A stretch of DNA of 64,000 bases from positions 372,001 to 436,000 of the forward strand of contig NC_052114.1 in assembly GCF_012273895.1 (NCBI RefSeq). The letters run 5' to 3'. Shown here piece by piece: positions 10,601 through 22,560 of the stretch; the first letter of the stretch is position 1, and the number at the start of each line of letters is the position of its first letter. The notes beneath the pieces were generated by a model. The model did not search any database, was not told the DNA's origin, and saw only the letters and a program-made list of their open reading frames with translations. Origin of the DNA: Zerene cesonia (Eukaryota; Arthropoda; Insecta; Lepidoptera; Pieridae). The position numbers and the translations under genes were made by a program.

Positions 10601-11849
10601 GACTACTGTTTCGGTTTGTGATAGAAAGCAGTGTGAATGGTATTTTTGTACGAGTGTTGTATGTTAGTGTTTGTATATGAAGTGTTATATAATATAATAA
10701 ATGGGGCACATAAATCGTATGTATGTTTGTAATGAATGAAAATGACGAAGCCGGGCAGTTAAAGAGTATAATATAAAATGTATATATTGTTATTTAGGTT
10801 ACTTGGAATTAAATGGTTTAATCTTATGATAGGATAACCATACATAAACATAACCACAGGTTTGGCAAACTGGGTCACTGACGCTTTTTACTAGCTTAGT
10901 AAATGGTTATACAGATTAATAAATATTTATATAAAAAAATTTCCTTTTTTATGACTGCCAACAACTTACTACATAACTTACGAACTTGAATAATAACTGA
11001 TTTTAACTTGAATCTCAAAATCGTTTAACTCACGTTGTAAACAACCAGGCTGCTTAATATAAGAAATTTCGTGGAATCTCTCACAAAAACTAATATTAAT
11101 AAACATATTTTTGACGAACAAAGCCGCGAGTTATTGCTTGTAATTATTTTACCAAGCTCGGTTCTCACCAGGTGGCTTAACACAATAAATTTAATATCGA
11201 TTAAACCCAAGTATCCACCTACATGAGATATTTGAATATTATTTGTATAAATTAACACCTTCATTCCATCCAAAATAATTGTGCTTTATGCCTTACCTTA
11301 TTCGTTTGTTTATTATCTCAAATAGCACTTAGTGACTAGGGTTTAACTCTACGTTTGGATCGTGAATTCTCATTGTCCTACATTTGAATGGGTTTCGAAA
11401 TAGACACGCAATAAACAGAAGTGCAGAAGAATATGATACCTAAATGATTTGGACGCGTTATGAGTTATGACTCTTCATAGAAAACAACTTTTATCTAAAG
11501 CAACTGTTATAAAAAGCCCTGCGTTCATAATTATTTCATTTCCAAGTACATGTTGGTATGGAATAATATAAAAAATATGTATTTTACAATCAAATAGAAA
11601 AAAATATAAAGTAAGGTTATAATACTTCTTATATAAAAACCTTATGATACAGAGCATATACAGAAATGTTTCAACAGTATTTAGATAAAACGACGACTTT
11701 CTTCAATTTTATGAACGTTAACAACACTAACTCTGAGTTAGGTTTCGATCAAATCGCATGCAATAAACACTAACAATAATTTATAGACCGCTCAAAGTTA
11801 TAACCTATAAAGCTAAAATTGTAATCGTAAACTGCGCCTACGCCGCGAA
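10601..11849. other. AT-rich DNA without recognised features
   Basis: A possible decayed Helitron end, ATGACGAAGCCGGGCAG, is near 10742. Short minus frames at 11025-11273 and 11475-11657 have no recognisable content. Confidence 0.4.
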
Positions 11850-12120
11850 AATCGATACGAGAGCTACCACGAAAAAAAGAGATTAGCCAGCCTTATCCCC
11901 AATTTCATCTAAATGCTTTAATCCGTGGTACAATGGTGACAAAAATAATAAATATGGCTCAGTGCCGCCCACCAGAACAATGGCTCGCCGATTCAATATT
12001 TTTGTATGGGGCGATTTCTAAGGGCGAAAAAGTGGTATAAAACAAATGCGCCATTGATATGAGCACGAACGGGCGCCCGTTGACATTGTCGCGTTGCCTA
12101 TCATTTCTTTGTTGGAGGCA
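11850..12120. promoter_or_regulatory. Candidate enhancer with clustered Sox-type sites
   Basis: HMG-type motifs are ACAATGG (11930-11936), GAACAATGG (11975-11983), CCATTG (12051-12056), ACATTGT (12083-12089) and CTTTGTT (12107-12113). A 14-bp palindrome, AACGGGCGCCCGTT, lies at 12068-12081. The island is repeat-free and GC-richer than its flanks. Function is inferred. Confidence 0.3.
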
Positions 12121-12265
12121 TTATTTATTGTTGCCGTTTGTTTTTGGGTGACGTTTAGCTTTGTCTGCGGATCCTGCTAATGCTCTAAATATAATACGTA
12201 AAGTGATTATTGGCTGGATTATTTGGGTATACCTACCGACATCATTATTGATTGTTGTTATGTCC

Positions 12266-12350
12266 TTCACTACATAAAATAAAGCAAGTCGCTTCCCGCG
12301 TCTGTCCATATGTATGAAAACTTAGATATATAAAACTACACAACGGGAAT
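12266..12350 (+). mobile_element. Helitron-like fragment
   Basis: Only the middle block remains: TTCACTACATAAAATAAAGC, AAGTCGCTTCCCGCGTCTGT, then AACTTAGATATATAAAACTA and CACAACGGGAATT. The 3' terminus is missing. Confidence 0.45.
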
Positions 12351-13439
12351 TAACTACATATAAGATTAAGTTATATTGAATACAGTGCCATCGCCATAAT
12401 TTAGTTGACCAGAACGGTTAAAATTAATCGCGCCATAACTCCCAACACTAGGTAGGTACTAGGTACATTTACAAGCTGACAAAGATCAAATACGTTTCAT
12501 CGGGCACTCGAAACTCCTCAAGTTTGTACCCACGTAGCACTAACCGGGCTTTGAGTACCAAATATAAGTACCAAACAGTACGTTAGCAGCACAGTAACCC
12601 TTGAACGCCGCCGCGGGTCAAAACGACCCCTATCTGATCGAAGACGCTGACGGTTGATTTGGGGAGATAGGAAATACAGTGAGAATGAATAGTGAAATAT
12701 ATTTAAATTGCGTTCGAAATGATGGAGTACGGAATATCGGAATGTCGGGAGACATTTGTACGCTATTATTCTTGATGGAGGAAATGCAAAGCCATATACA
12801 AGAAGACTGTTATGTTATTTATTTATTTTAGTTAGGAACATCAATAGTGGTTACACTTAATTAGCACATAATCTATGTCACTACTATATACAGCATAAAG
12901 ATAAAAAATTTATGAAATGAACGTATTTGACATGCGATTGACAAGATTCAAGTGAATGTTTCGTACATAATAAATAATTTAAAAAATCTTTATTTTGCCA
13001 AAACATTTATACCTTACATAACTATGTACATTGCCTCTTAAACGAGAAAAACTGATATTAAAATGTAAATAAAATTAAATTCAAAAATAATTTAAACGAT
13101 AACCTATTATCATTTTAATTTATTGAGTAACAATACATAGATTCAACACAAATCAAAACAGGATAATCGCCTCAACTATGAATAAACCCGTGCTAGAGAC
13201 GACTGGCACCTTGCATTCTAGACTTAGCCAATATTGTTATTTATTAACTATTACATTATATTTTATGAGTAACTTTAACAATATCATGTAATGCAATATA
13301 ATTAACACTCACCTTGAATATAGAATAATTCGCGTCTAATATAACGATGTTTTAAATCGTAGCACAGGTTTCCATGCCCGAAACGAAGCTACACATCGCC
13401 AAAACAAGAAAAAACGTCAATAACGAAAAAATCATTACA
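12351..13439. other. AT-rich DNA with a small island at 12480-12670
   Basis: 12480-12670 contains repeated AGTACCAAA and GGGTCAAAACGACCC. 12815-12960 (TTAGGAACATCAATAGTGGT, TACACTTAATTAGCACATAA) may be a dispersed repeat end, which I could not confirm. Confidence 0.35.
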
Positions 13440-13560
13440 TCTTTGGATTGTTTTGAAGCGCCCTAGCGAGGCAGGCGGGGGCAGCAATCAATACTGGGTG
13501 CTACTCGGCCGGAATACTAAACAGGTGTACGTGAGCCAGCGCCGCGTGCAGCGCTGCCGT
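13440..13560. promoter_or_regulatory. GC-rich island, candidate regulatory element
   Basis: GCGCCCTAGCGAGGCAGGCG, CAGGTGTACGTGAGCCAGCG and the palindrome GCAGCGCTGC (13548-13557) stand out in AT-rich DNA, and CTAATTATA follows. No ORF or repeat explains the composition. Confidence 0.25.
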
Positions 13561-14439
13561 CTACTGATCTAATTATACCTTTTATTTTGATATGTGCAAA
13601 GATTCTTCACTGCAGTGGGGAGGTTATGGAACTGGAGTTAAACTGATTCGGTTGCGGGATTCGAGCTGTTCTTGAAACATAACTTCAGTCATGGAAATAT
13701 AACGGATGAATAGCAAAAAGAGATACATTTTATTTCTCTGTTATATGAGGAACTAATACATTTATATAAATCATATTTCATTTACATCGACTTGTGGTTT
13801 TGTTTTCCTTTCTGTATTAATGCCCAGGTTACAGGCCTCTTGGTTGGATTTTGGTCCAAACTACTATTTACTGCGTTCACTAGCTTTAATAGTTTATGTA
13901 TCGACAAGATCTTTGTATGCTTTCTGGTCTAATAATATTTTTTTAAACTTATTTTTACTTAAATAAAGTTGTTGTCTTTCTGTACATTGTATATGAGATG
14001 ACAGTGAGTTTCACGGATAACTATCATGTTACAGTTCCATCATACCACCATAGTGTGAAAACAATATGAGTTCCAGGATCACTACCACATGTGCCTGTGT
14101 GTACGGTGTCCTTTTTGTGTCAGTGTGCAGGCGATACAATGTTCAGCCTATTGTTACTCGTGCGAGCCAGCTATGAAACGGATATAGAAATGTTTATCAG
14201 CGAGTCAAGATCTTCAATGTCAACAGATAACCCGTTTCTAGTAACACAAACATCGAGCAAACAATGAAGCACTCATCCTGAGAGCCAATCCAATCATCTC
14301 AAATAGTAACTATCTGAGATAACAATACTGGAACAACCCTTGAGAATACGGCCAAATCAACTTAACGTTTCATTCCGAAAACGCCCTTGTTGACTTTTGA
14401 CGTTACTACATTGCAAATGTTATCTTAGTTTACTTAATC

Positions 14440-14700
14440 AGCACTGGAACGCAACCGATTCTATGTATGGTCTCAGGGGCCCCTTAACCGGTTAACTGGT
14501 CCCAAAACGTGGCTCCCCATTCGAGGGTCAAAAGGGGTTTTCCTTCATAATCTCGATGCGAAAGGAAAATATTCCTTATCTTTTTAATTATAACTCAGTG
14601 ATCGTTCCGCTACGTCATCTGTTTTAATTTTCATCTCGCCTCTGGGGAGTGCGATAATGCCGCGATATATTGTGGACATTATGATTAATTCGAACTCATT
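14440..14700. promoter_or_regulatory. Candidate element with Grainyhead palindrome
   Basis: TTAACCGGTTAA (14484-14495) is a perfect 12-bp palindrome containing the Grainyhead site AACCGGTT. It is followed by GTCCCAAAACGTGG, GGGTCAAAAGGGG and CTACGTCATC. The segment carries no recognised repeat. Confidence 0.3.
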
Positions 14701-15339
14701 TAGTAGCCGTTTTGATAAGAATATGCTGTGGAAATGTATATGACTCAATACGTATTTAATTTATTTCGTTGTTAAACACTTAATGAAGTTTTTCATGTAT
14801 TTATGTGTATAAGTGACATTTCTTTATTATTCGTTTATAATAAAAATCTAGTAGTACTTACTTCAAAACTTTATTAGTATGTAAAATATTTTTCGGATGT
14901 AAATGTTATTATGACATGTTTGTTTATTACTAGGTACTCCCCTAGGTCCATGATTATAAATTCTTTTTTTTTTAATTTTAATCAGTATTATCCTAATAAA
15001 AGAGCAGGCAAATCCAAGAAACCAATAGTCATTTAAATCTGTTCTGCCTTTCCTGAGTTAGAAATAGTTTGAGTAGTACATAAAGATCATGAATGTTTTA
15101 TTAATTTATCACAATAAAAACAGTTTTTTTTTTATGTCGCAATTTCTCCGCAACGTATAAGGTGCAACCAATGTTTAATGCTTGTTCCAATAATTCAGAG
15201 AAACTACAAAAACAAATAACCTAATTTCCTACGAACTACGCTTAAAACGCTACAGCAATAATATCTATTTAACAGATACATAAATAACAAGCGAAATAAC
15301 AAATCGTTACAATTAATTTTCAAACATCAAGAGAGCCCC

Positions 15340-15600
15340 CCTCCCCGCGGCGCCCCTCAAATCTGGTGTCAAACTACATCACATCTGTCACTATCGCGCC
15401 GCCATAAAAACTTAATAAGCGATCCGTCACCATAAAATAACCATTAAAAAGCCGTCGGACGCTTTTAAAAATGCATCAAGAAATGAAATCGGTAGTTAAT
15501 TACCAAGAGACTTGCGGATCGGATTTCGGTTAGGGCGAAACGGGGTGGGTGCGAAATATGGTGTGATACCGGCCAAAGATATAGGAAACAACCCTATGTA
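15340..15600. promoter_or_regulatory. Candidate element with posterior-Hox-type sites
   Basis: GCCATAAAA (15401-15409) and CCATAAAA (15430-15437) match the TTTATGG core bound by Abd-B/Caudal-class homeodomains, 28 bp apart; CCATTAAAA and GTTAATTACC follow. The flanking CCCCTCCCCGCGGCGCCCC block is GC-rich. Motif assignment only. Confidence 0.25.
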
Positions 15601-16918
15601 TAAATAATGTTGTCAGTCAGTGAAAGTAAAGTCCACTGGCTAGCGAGATGGGGAAGTTGTATTAGTGCATGTGTTATGCGATTGTTCAGTGGATAAGAAA
15701 ACAAAATCCCCCCCTGAATTCGTCACGTCATCATAACTAGAATTAAATAGAAGGAAAACAATATAACAATACACATTTTTAAATCTAATCTAAAATGTTC
15801 CTACGCAATTTCCATGTTTATTAATACCACTTGAAGAGCATTCTACACAAAAATCGCCCACCATTTAAAAACTTAGCACCCCAAAACGCAAATAGATCAA
15901 TAGGATCTTCAAAATCCCTGACGCATTACCTAAACACTTCCCTTGATATATGCAAATATTTACTAGTACATAACAGGTGGGGTACAGCCGACCCCGTTCA
16001 CGACTGAACGCTCGACTGACTCCTAACGAATCACTCGGTCACCCCTTCACCACCCACGCAGGTACAGACTATTTACCTACGACCTATGGTTCGAAATTTC
16101 TGTGGGCCCTTTACACCCAATCGTAGCAGGCGAAGGGTTTGATTTTGATTGTTAATTACGCTCTTGTCTACGCTGAACTGATGAATTGCGTTCGGCGGAC
16201 AGATTTGTCGATCCTTTTATATTATTTGTTAATTTGTAAGGCATTTACTGCGGCGGTTCAATTAATGTGAATTTCTGTTAGGCTTGACGGTTTTAGAATT
16301 TACATTATAAGCGGAGAATTTCAACCGAGTTTCGATAAACTGAGAGTTCAGAATACCTTGTTCATTATTAATTAAATTGTTTGCTTAATATACTTATTTA
16401 TTACAGTTTGTTGAACTAATAAAATAGCTGTAAAAATCATGTCAAGTCATGTATGTAGAACTGTTAGTATGCTTCCATACGCATCACCCAAATACGACTG
16501 TGAAATTCAATCTAGTTTCTAAAGTAATGATGCTAGACGTATAAATTATATGCTCGTGTTTGTACTTGAGACATATAGCGCTCAGTTAAAAAAAAGTAGC
16601 AAAAACGTATTGAATATTTATAAATTTATTTGGGCCAAAACAAGTCCAAATCACACTAAATCGAAATTCTTCTGAACACAATAGAACAAGCATATTCAGT
16701 AGCGAGAGCACGGATTAGCGAAGTTTGCAAGCTTTCCGATACAAATGCGCCTCCAGAGGATACGAGTTAGTCGCTCACAAATATATCCATGTATTATGCG
16801 TATATTCAGTTATCTTTTCTAGTTTTGTACTGTTTTTAGAATGTCGTAATTAAACAATTGATCAGTGCTCAATGCAATTGTGATTTTTATTAGTTTTTGT
16901 TTGGATGAATCATATTCA
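15601..16918. other. Intergenic-type DNA without firm features
   Basis: TATAAATA (15599) is followed by TCAGTCAGT (15613-15621), but the spacing is too short for a core promoter. 15965-16330 has mixed composition. No repeat is recognised. Confidence 0.4.
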
Positions 16919-17050
16919 TCAATCGACTTCAAGAAAATGAGGAAGTCCTCCATAGGACTGTAACTTTTGTTTGTTTTTTATCTCAGTATTTTTCACCGGG
17001 TCGACCTATTTTAAGATTCTTTTTTCAATTGAAAATCTGTGTGGAATTTT
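16919..17050 (+). repeat. Dispersed repeat C, longer copy
   Basis: It starts ATCGACTTCAAGAAAATGAG, then GAAGTCCTCC, and continues with TATCTCAGTATTTTTCACCG, GGTCGACCTATTTTAAGATT and a T-rich stretch. This is the longest copy of the family in the window. Confidence 0.5.
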
Positions 17051-17302
17051 TTTTAATTAGGAAGTTTTGATCATATGACAGTGATTATATAACCTCTAAA
17101 AATAACATTACCAATATATATGGATAATTATCTTCCTGTCTAAAACGAATAGCCAAGTAGACCTTAATTTAAATCCAAGGTCTATACTTTGTGGTTACAT
17201 CATAATCGTATCAAAAAATTAAATCTAAATGAAGTACGCTACCTGTCCGTCCGTAGAGCGACATAAATAAATCGCCGAATTTAATCACATAACTAATTTA
17301 AC

Positions 17303-17492
17303 ACTAGCCTATGTCCGCGGCTTCGCATGCGTTAAATTTGGAGTACTTTAATAGATGTACATACATATAATTCATCTTGATTCACTATCTATTAAAAAAA
17401 CTGCATCAAAATCTTTTGCATGATTTTAAAGATCCAAGCATACACACACAGACAGCGGAAAGCGACATTGTTTTATACTATGTAGCGTAGAC
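17303..17492 (-). mobile_element. Helitron-like element, minus orientation
   Basis: The 3' end is at the left: ACTAGCCTATGTCCGCGGCT then TCGCATGCGTTAAATTTGGA. The right end has AGACAGCGGAAAGCGACATT and GTTTTATACTATGTAGCGTA. Compare the near-identical arrangement at 18444-18640. Confidence 0.6.
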
Positions 17493-18443
17493 ATAAATCA
17501 ACAGTATGACAGCTTTTCCAACTATTGCAATAGAAATCCACTGTTTGACACTAAACTATAATACGAAATTCGCGCGATAAACATCAAAGTATCCCCAAAA
17601 AATATTTATATCGCATCGCAAATCCAATCTCACTGTCTCGTTCGTGTCAAAGTTATCTTTTTATCTACAATTAGGATTCCGACACCTCCCCGCGGACCTT
17701 CAAAGGCCTCTCATTATGTCACTTTATTGAGTTATCAAGAGAGGGAGATTAGTTCATACTCCCATCAAATCCTATCATACAGGCTGACGCCTTTCACTAG
17801 AAACAAGCTTCATTTTGGTTCACCACAATCTTTCATACGAGTTATGGATCGCAAACCAATTTGCACTCTATTTGAATGTCGTAACGGTTAGTTTTGTGCG
17901 TTGAGTACGTAATAGGACTGTAGTGAAACGCAATCCCCTGTCCTTTATTTAGTTTTAAGGGCGATTTGAGACGAGGTTTTGCAACGATGTAATAGTATGA
18001 ACAGGTTTCATACATTTGAAATAATAATAACAATATTGTATACTTTATTTTTAGCTTCTTAGTATTCAAGTGCTTTCTAAATTAAAAATATTTAAAGAAT
18101 AGATAGGATTACGGGTGGACGATACAAGCTTTCTATTAAAACTCGAATACTTTACAAACTGACTGGATAAAAATATAAATTATCATGATACAAAAAAAAA
18201 ACAACATAAATACTACGGTTATCTGTATTTTGATTTTCTCTCAGCTTCATAAATTAAAAGATTTAACGTCGATTTCAATTACTTTGTTCAATTTAAAGTA
18301 CCCATATTATTTATCATAATTTTATTTTCGAAATGAATCTCAACTAAATACTTAATGTATTTGCAATGTTCAATTATGTTATATTATTCGTTGTCTTTTA
18401 TACTCGCGTAAAAAATGATATTTCAAATGATATTTATATTTGT

Positions 18444-18640
18444 ACTAGCTTTTGCCCGCGGCTTCGCAAGTGTTAAATTCGGAGTAGTTTAATATATGTT
18501 ATTGTACATATGAACCTTCCTCTTGAATCACTCTATCTATTAAAAAAAAAAACATCAAAATCCGTTGTGTAGTTCAAAAGATTTAAGCATACATAGGGAC
18601 AGAGAAAGTGCACTTGTTTTATACTATGTAGTGAAGATGA
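18444..18640 (-). mobile_element. Helitron-like element with intact 3' terminus
   Basis: Plus-strand ACTAGCTTTTGCCCGCGGCT then TCGCAAGTGTTAAATTCGGA corresponds to a minus-strand end GCCGCGGGCAAAAGCTAGT. It continues to TTGTTTTATACTATGTAGTG. Its length is about 200 bp. Confidence 0.65.
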
Positions 18641-20209
18641 AAAACGTCCCAGTCACACGCTTCGTATGTCCCCAGACTAACGCGCAAAGCTGGCTCGTAG
18701 GGATTCGTCCCCAAATTTAAAACCGCGATAATGAGATGCATGATTCGATTATCTCTCTATTTTTGATTTTGACAGCATAATTGCTATTTTGTTTTGCGAA
18801 TTGCCGCCGACGCTGGCGTCTTGATAAACCTATTCTTTGGAAATAAGCGTCATCGCTCTGTGTGGATGTGTTGTACTTGCAGTTTTTAAATATGGTGTAG
18901 TTGCAATATAGTTTATTAAGGTTTTATTCTATACCTGTATACAAATGGAGTGTATGTTATTCTGAGTTGTAATTTTGAAGAAACCGGTTATTGAACTTTT
19001 TAATATACTACATCGAGAAGACATAGAGTTCTGAAACTCAGCGAAAGATATGAAGTTCATATTTTGCGCAAAGTATGATTTTATTTTATTTATGTTCATT
19101 TTTATATAATTTACGTTAATATATATAACATATTTCTGTATTAGTAAGTTATGTATTTTATTGGAAGCCTATCTATAAAAATATTATATGGTATAATTTT
19201 GTGTTAATTGATAACGTATTTTCTTAGTCCTTAAATACAATAAGACACTCAACCAAGCGTCATATATAAACGCTATATATAAGACATAGACAAGGGTCGT
19301 CGTAATTCGTCGCGGTGCTAAAACGCAGGCGAGAAACTAAAAAACTATGGAGTCGAGTGGAACTAATAATATTACGCTACTGTTGGTGAAGGCTGAGATG
19401 TATGGAGTGGTTGGGAGTGTCTTAGTTAACCTCTTAAGGTATCCCCTTATGTATTAGACACTATTATGTGTATGTACATAATTAGAATAAAATATGACTA
19501 TTTTGTGAATCTTTTACTGAGATTTATATTTGTCTTTGAGCACATATTAACGTATGGAATAGCTTCATCCACGTAGTAAACTAATGGTATATCACTAAAT
19601 GGTTTATGTTACACCCTGCCATAATTAATCCCGTCCTTGTAAGAAACATATACATATTCTTATTAATAGTTAAACTCTTGTAATGTTTAATTATACATAT
19701 AAAATAAACAAATAGCCTAAAGCGTTCAAAGAAAGCAACAATTACCCGCCCTTGAACCAAAAAACAGCCAAAAACCATTTACCCAAATAGCAGCTAAAAA
19801 ACTAAATATTTACTAAATATAGTTGTTGTAGGTTCTCGTAATTATCTCAGCAATTAACTCGGCTATTATTTTTCGCGTCTACATAAAACGATTTTATCGT
19901 CGCATGTTTATTTCTAAATACGTTTGAAGGTTGGTTTTACGGTACTTTGGGTTTCGGAGAATGCGTGTTATCGGATTTTAATGTTATAACTGCTATATTA
20001 TTGTAGAACTGTATTCAATGTGGTGAAAATAAAAATTACAACATGAAAAGCAAAGTATTGGCAGAGTTTTTAAACTATCATTAATTTACAAGTTTTGTGA
20101 TTTTTATTTCGTCATAAAAGTATATGTAAAGTTATTCATTACATAAATAAAATGATAATTCCTTCGGGAATTATGGATAAATTATCTAAAGGACACCATT
20201 TGCCGCCAC
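18641..20209. other. AT-rich DNA; island at 18700-18860
   Basis: 18700-18860 (GCAAAGCTGGCTCGTAGGGA, TTTTGATTTTGACAGCATAA, GCCGCCGACGCTGGCGTC) is repeat-free and GC-richer and holds a TGACAG (Hth/Meis-type) core. The rest is featureless. Confidence 0.35.
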
Positions 20210-20510
20210 ATTTCACGTGTCTATTTATCTGTATCTATGTATCAAGAATCGTAATACTGTCCAAGAGGTTCCAACAGCCGAACATAAATACCAAGGCACA
20301 GAAAACGACATTACATTGAAGCATCTCAAATAAAATCAAATCTCTTTCAACGCGATATGAACTGCAGGAGTAAGGGTGCATCTCCGCCATGAATATGTAT
20401 GAGGCTCGCGGGGGGATGTAAATGGAAATTTCAAATAAAAACGGCTCAAATATTAACATGAGCTGGATCCATGTTTTTCGCCGGTTTCCCTGGGACACGT
20501 GTGATAACGT
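20210..20510. promoter_or_regulatory. E-box-containing candidate element
   Basis: CACGTG occurs at 20214-20219 and 20496-20501; the second lies in ACACGTGT next to GATAACGTGTTATAA. An 87-codon minus frame spans the interval, but I recognise nothing in it and the overall pattern suits non-coding DNA. Confidence 0.25.
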
Positions 20511-21119
20511 GTTATAAAACTCAGCTTTTACTGATTCGCTTTTGAGTTATGGCCACGGAATGAGTCGGTTACGTCACGTTTTGGTAATTGCTGTGGTATA
20601 GCGATGTAATGGTCGTGGTGATGGCGATGCGTGTGTTTTATGTGTAATTGTTTGTTTAATTTTTATGTGTTGTGCAGAATATCACAGAATTGCGTGTTGA
20701 ATTCACCTCGTGTAAGTTCTGGATGCTAACTGAGCTATTAATTACTTAATCGTTCTGTTACTTGCTCGATTACTTTTCATTTTCGTTAGATTTAGTTGTT
20801 TCTGTAATTTTTTCGTTGTCGCAGTTATATACTGACAACAACTGTTTCTAATATATCGAATACAACCTTTATATACATATAACATTATAAATAAATAAAA
20901 AATAAAAATCATTTATTAAACTAATTATATATCACATACAACATAAAACCCAGACTCCTAATATAGCTTAGCTATTATTAACGCTTATTACCTTACACAG
21001 AATGTACCGTAAAGATGTAATGTATTAACAACACCAATTATCTCCCCTTTGATGTTTGTCCTTTAAATTTTTATAAAATAAAACACGCAGTAATACATCA
21101 CACGAATCTGAAGATCTAG

Positions 21120-21250
21120 TATACAAACGTGTCACGCAGTGGACGTGACGTCACACCGGAAATGACGGTGGCGCCACGCCGGAAGCGGACACCGGACATC
21201 TTGGAGGTTAATGACTTGCGCGAACGATATCGAAAGCCTTAAGGACTTTA
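21120..21250. promoter_or_regulatory. CRE/ETS cluster, promoter-like
   Basis: GTGACGTCAC (CRE, 21145-21154) is followed by ACCGGAAATG (21155-21164), GCCGGAAGCG and a second CCGGA, so two ETS-type GGAA cores and one partial one lie within about 50 bp, with GGTGGCGCCACGCC between them. This combination resembles TATA-less housekeeping promoters. No downstream exon is evident on either strand. Confidence 0.35.
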
Positions 21251-21699
21251 TGGTATCAGTTAAGTAGTTTTTAGTGAGAATAAGTATTTATTACGGTGAT
21301 AATGTTTTGATAGAGATAATTTCTTTTACTCGCATATTTACCTACTAATTTTGGAAACTCCATACGTTTCATAGCAAATAAATAATATGAATCATATTAT
21401 GTAATCAAGACATAAAAACTGTTTTTAAATTCAACAGTTCTATGCGATTAAAACTTACATATAACAATAATACATGAAAATGATATCGAACTAATTTTTC
21501 AATTAAAACATAATATTCCCTCATTTTCCCTCCGTCAAATAAGTGTTTTCGTCTTATCTGTACCACAAGTCGACAACTAGACTATCCCAACCTCGATATC
21601 TACGCGAAATTATTTCACAAACTTTACCTAACCAACGACCCTCCATATAATGTAAAAAACAAACAATAATCAACTCTAGCTACATGGAATACGATTCAA

Positions 21700-21735
21700 A
21701 TTTCGGCACGTGTTTTTCCAGAACACGTGATTAGT
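21700..21735. promoter_or_regulatory. Paired inverted E-boxes
   Basis: CACGTGTT (21707-21714) and AACACGTG (21722-21729) form a perfect 8-bp inverted repeat with a 7-nt spacer. Tandem CACGTG sites suit bHLH-PAS dimers such as CLOCK:CYCLE, but binding is unproven. Confidence 0.3.
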
Positions 21736-22319
21736 GACAAGCTGGATAGCGAGGATCATTTGCGAAGTGAAAAGGACAGGTGACATGATATTATGCAAAT
21801 TTGATAAGTGTAAGCGAGACAGCAATGAAATCGTTGCTTCCCACAGACTCCAATGAAATATTACACGTTGAGTACCGAAAATTAATTATTTTGAATCTGT
21901 GGCGTTATTTGGCGGGTTTTTACGGATTCGGGGGATTTATGACTTTGTTCTTGTGAAAGATTTGACTTATGACTTAAGATGAGCGCGGGACAATTCTGAA
22001 TTGTTCATAATTTGTTATCATTTACTTTTAATTTTATTTCGTATAAATATTTTCTCTGTAAGGATCTTAGCATCCTTAGTATATTATAAGATTTTAGAAA
22101 ATACTAATTATGATATTTGCATCATTTCCAGTGTATGATTCAACAACAGTGTCTTTAATGTCCTTTCACACCCCAAAGTAAACAGTTCAAAATACCAGGC
22201 AAACATGTTAACTTAATAACCTTCTATGTCTGTAAGTATCTAAAATCAAATACCATATCGACCACAACATAGAACACCCGACGGAACCAAAACATCGTCC
22301 ACAAATAAACTATGCACCC

Positions 22320-22560
22320 AATAATTCCAAAGATCAAACACACTTTGATCGGTGAATGGTACAACGCAAAAAGCAACTCTCGCCGGTCACGGCGGGTGTC
22401 GGCTAAAATATTCCAACCTTTGATCCTGGAATGTGATCCCGGATCCCAGGCCAATCCGAATTGCAACCAATCACCGGCAAGTTTGATTGCTTCGGGGATT
22501 GTTAATTACTAAATGACCTTTAGACGGGTCCTATGGCAATTTACGACTAAAATAGTTACG
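22320..22560. promoter_or_regulatory. Candidate Wnt-responsive element (TCF-type sites)
   Basis: AGATCAAA (22331-22338), CTTTGATC (22343-22350) and CCTTTGATC (22417-22425) match the TCF/Pangolin core; TTTGATT lies near 22483. GC-rich GCCGG and GGCGGG blocks between them could act as helper sites. The island contains no recognised repeat. Short overlapping ORFs on both strands are not convincing. Confidence 0.35.

Noticed and set aside
15599..15621. TATAAATA followed by TCAGTCAGT as a core promoter
   Set aside because: The spacing from TATA to the putative initiator A is only 16-20 bp, too short.
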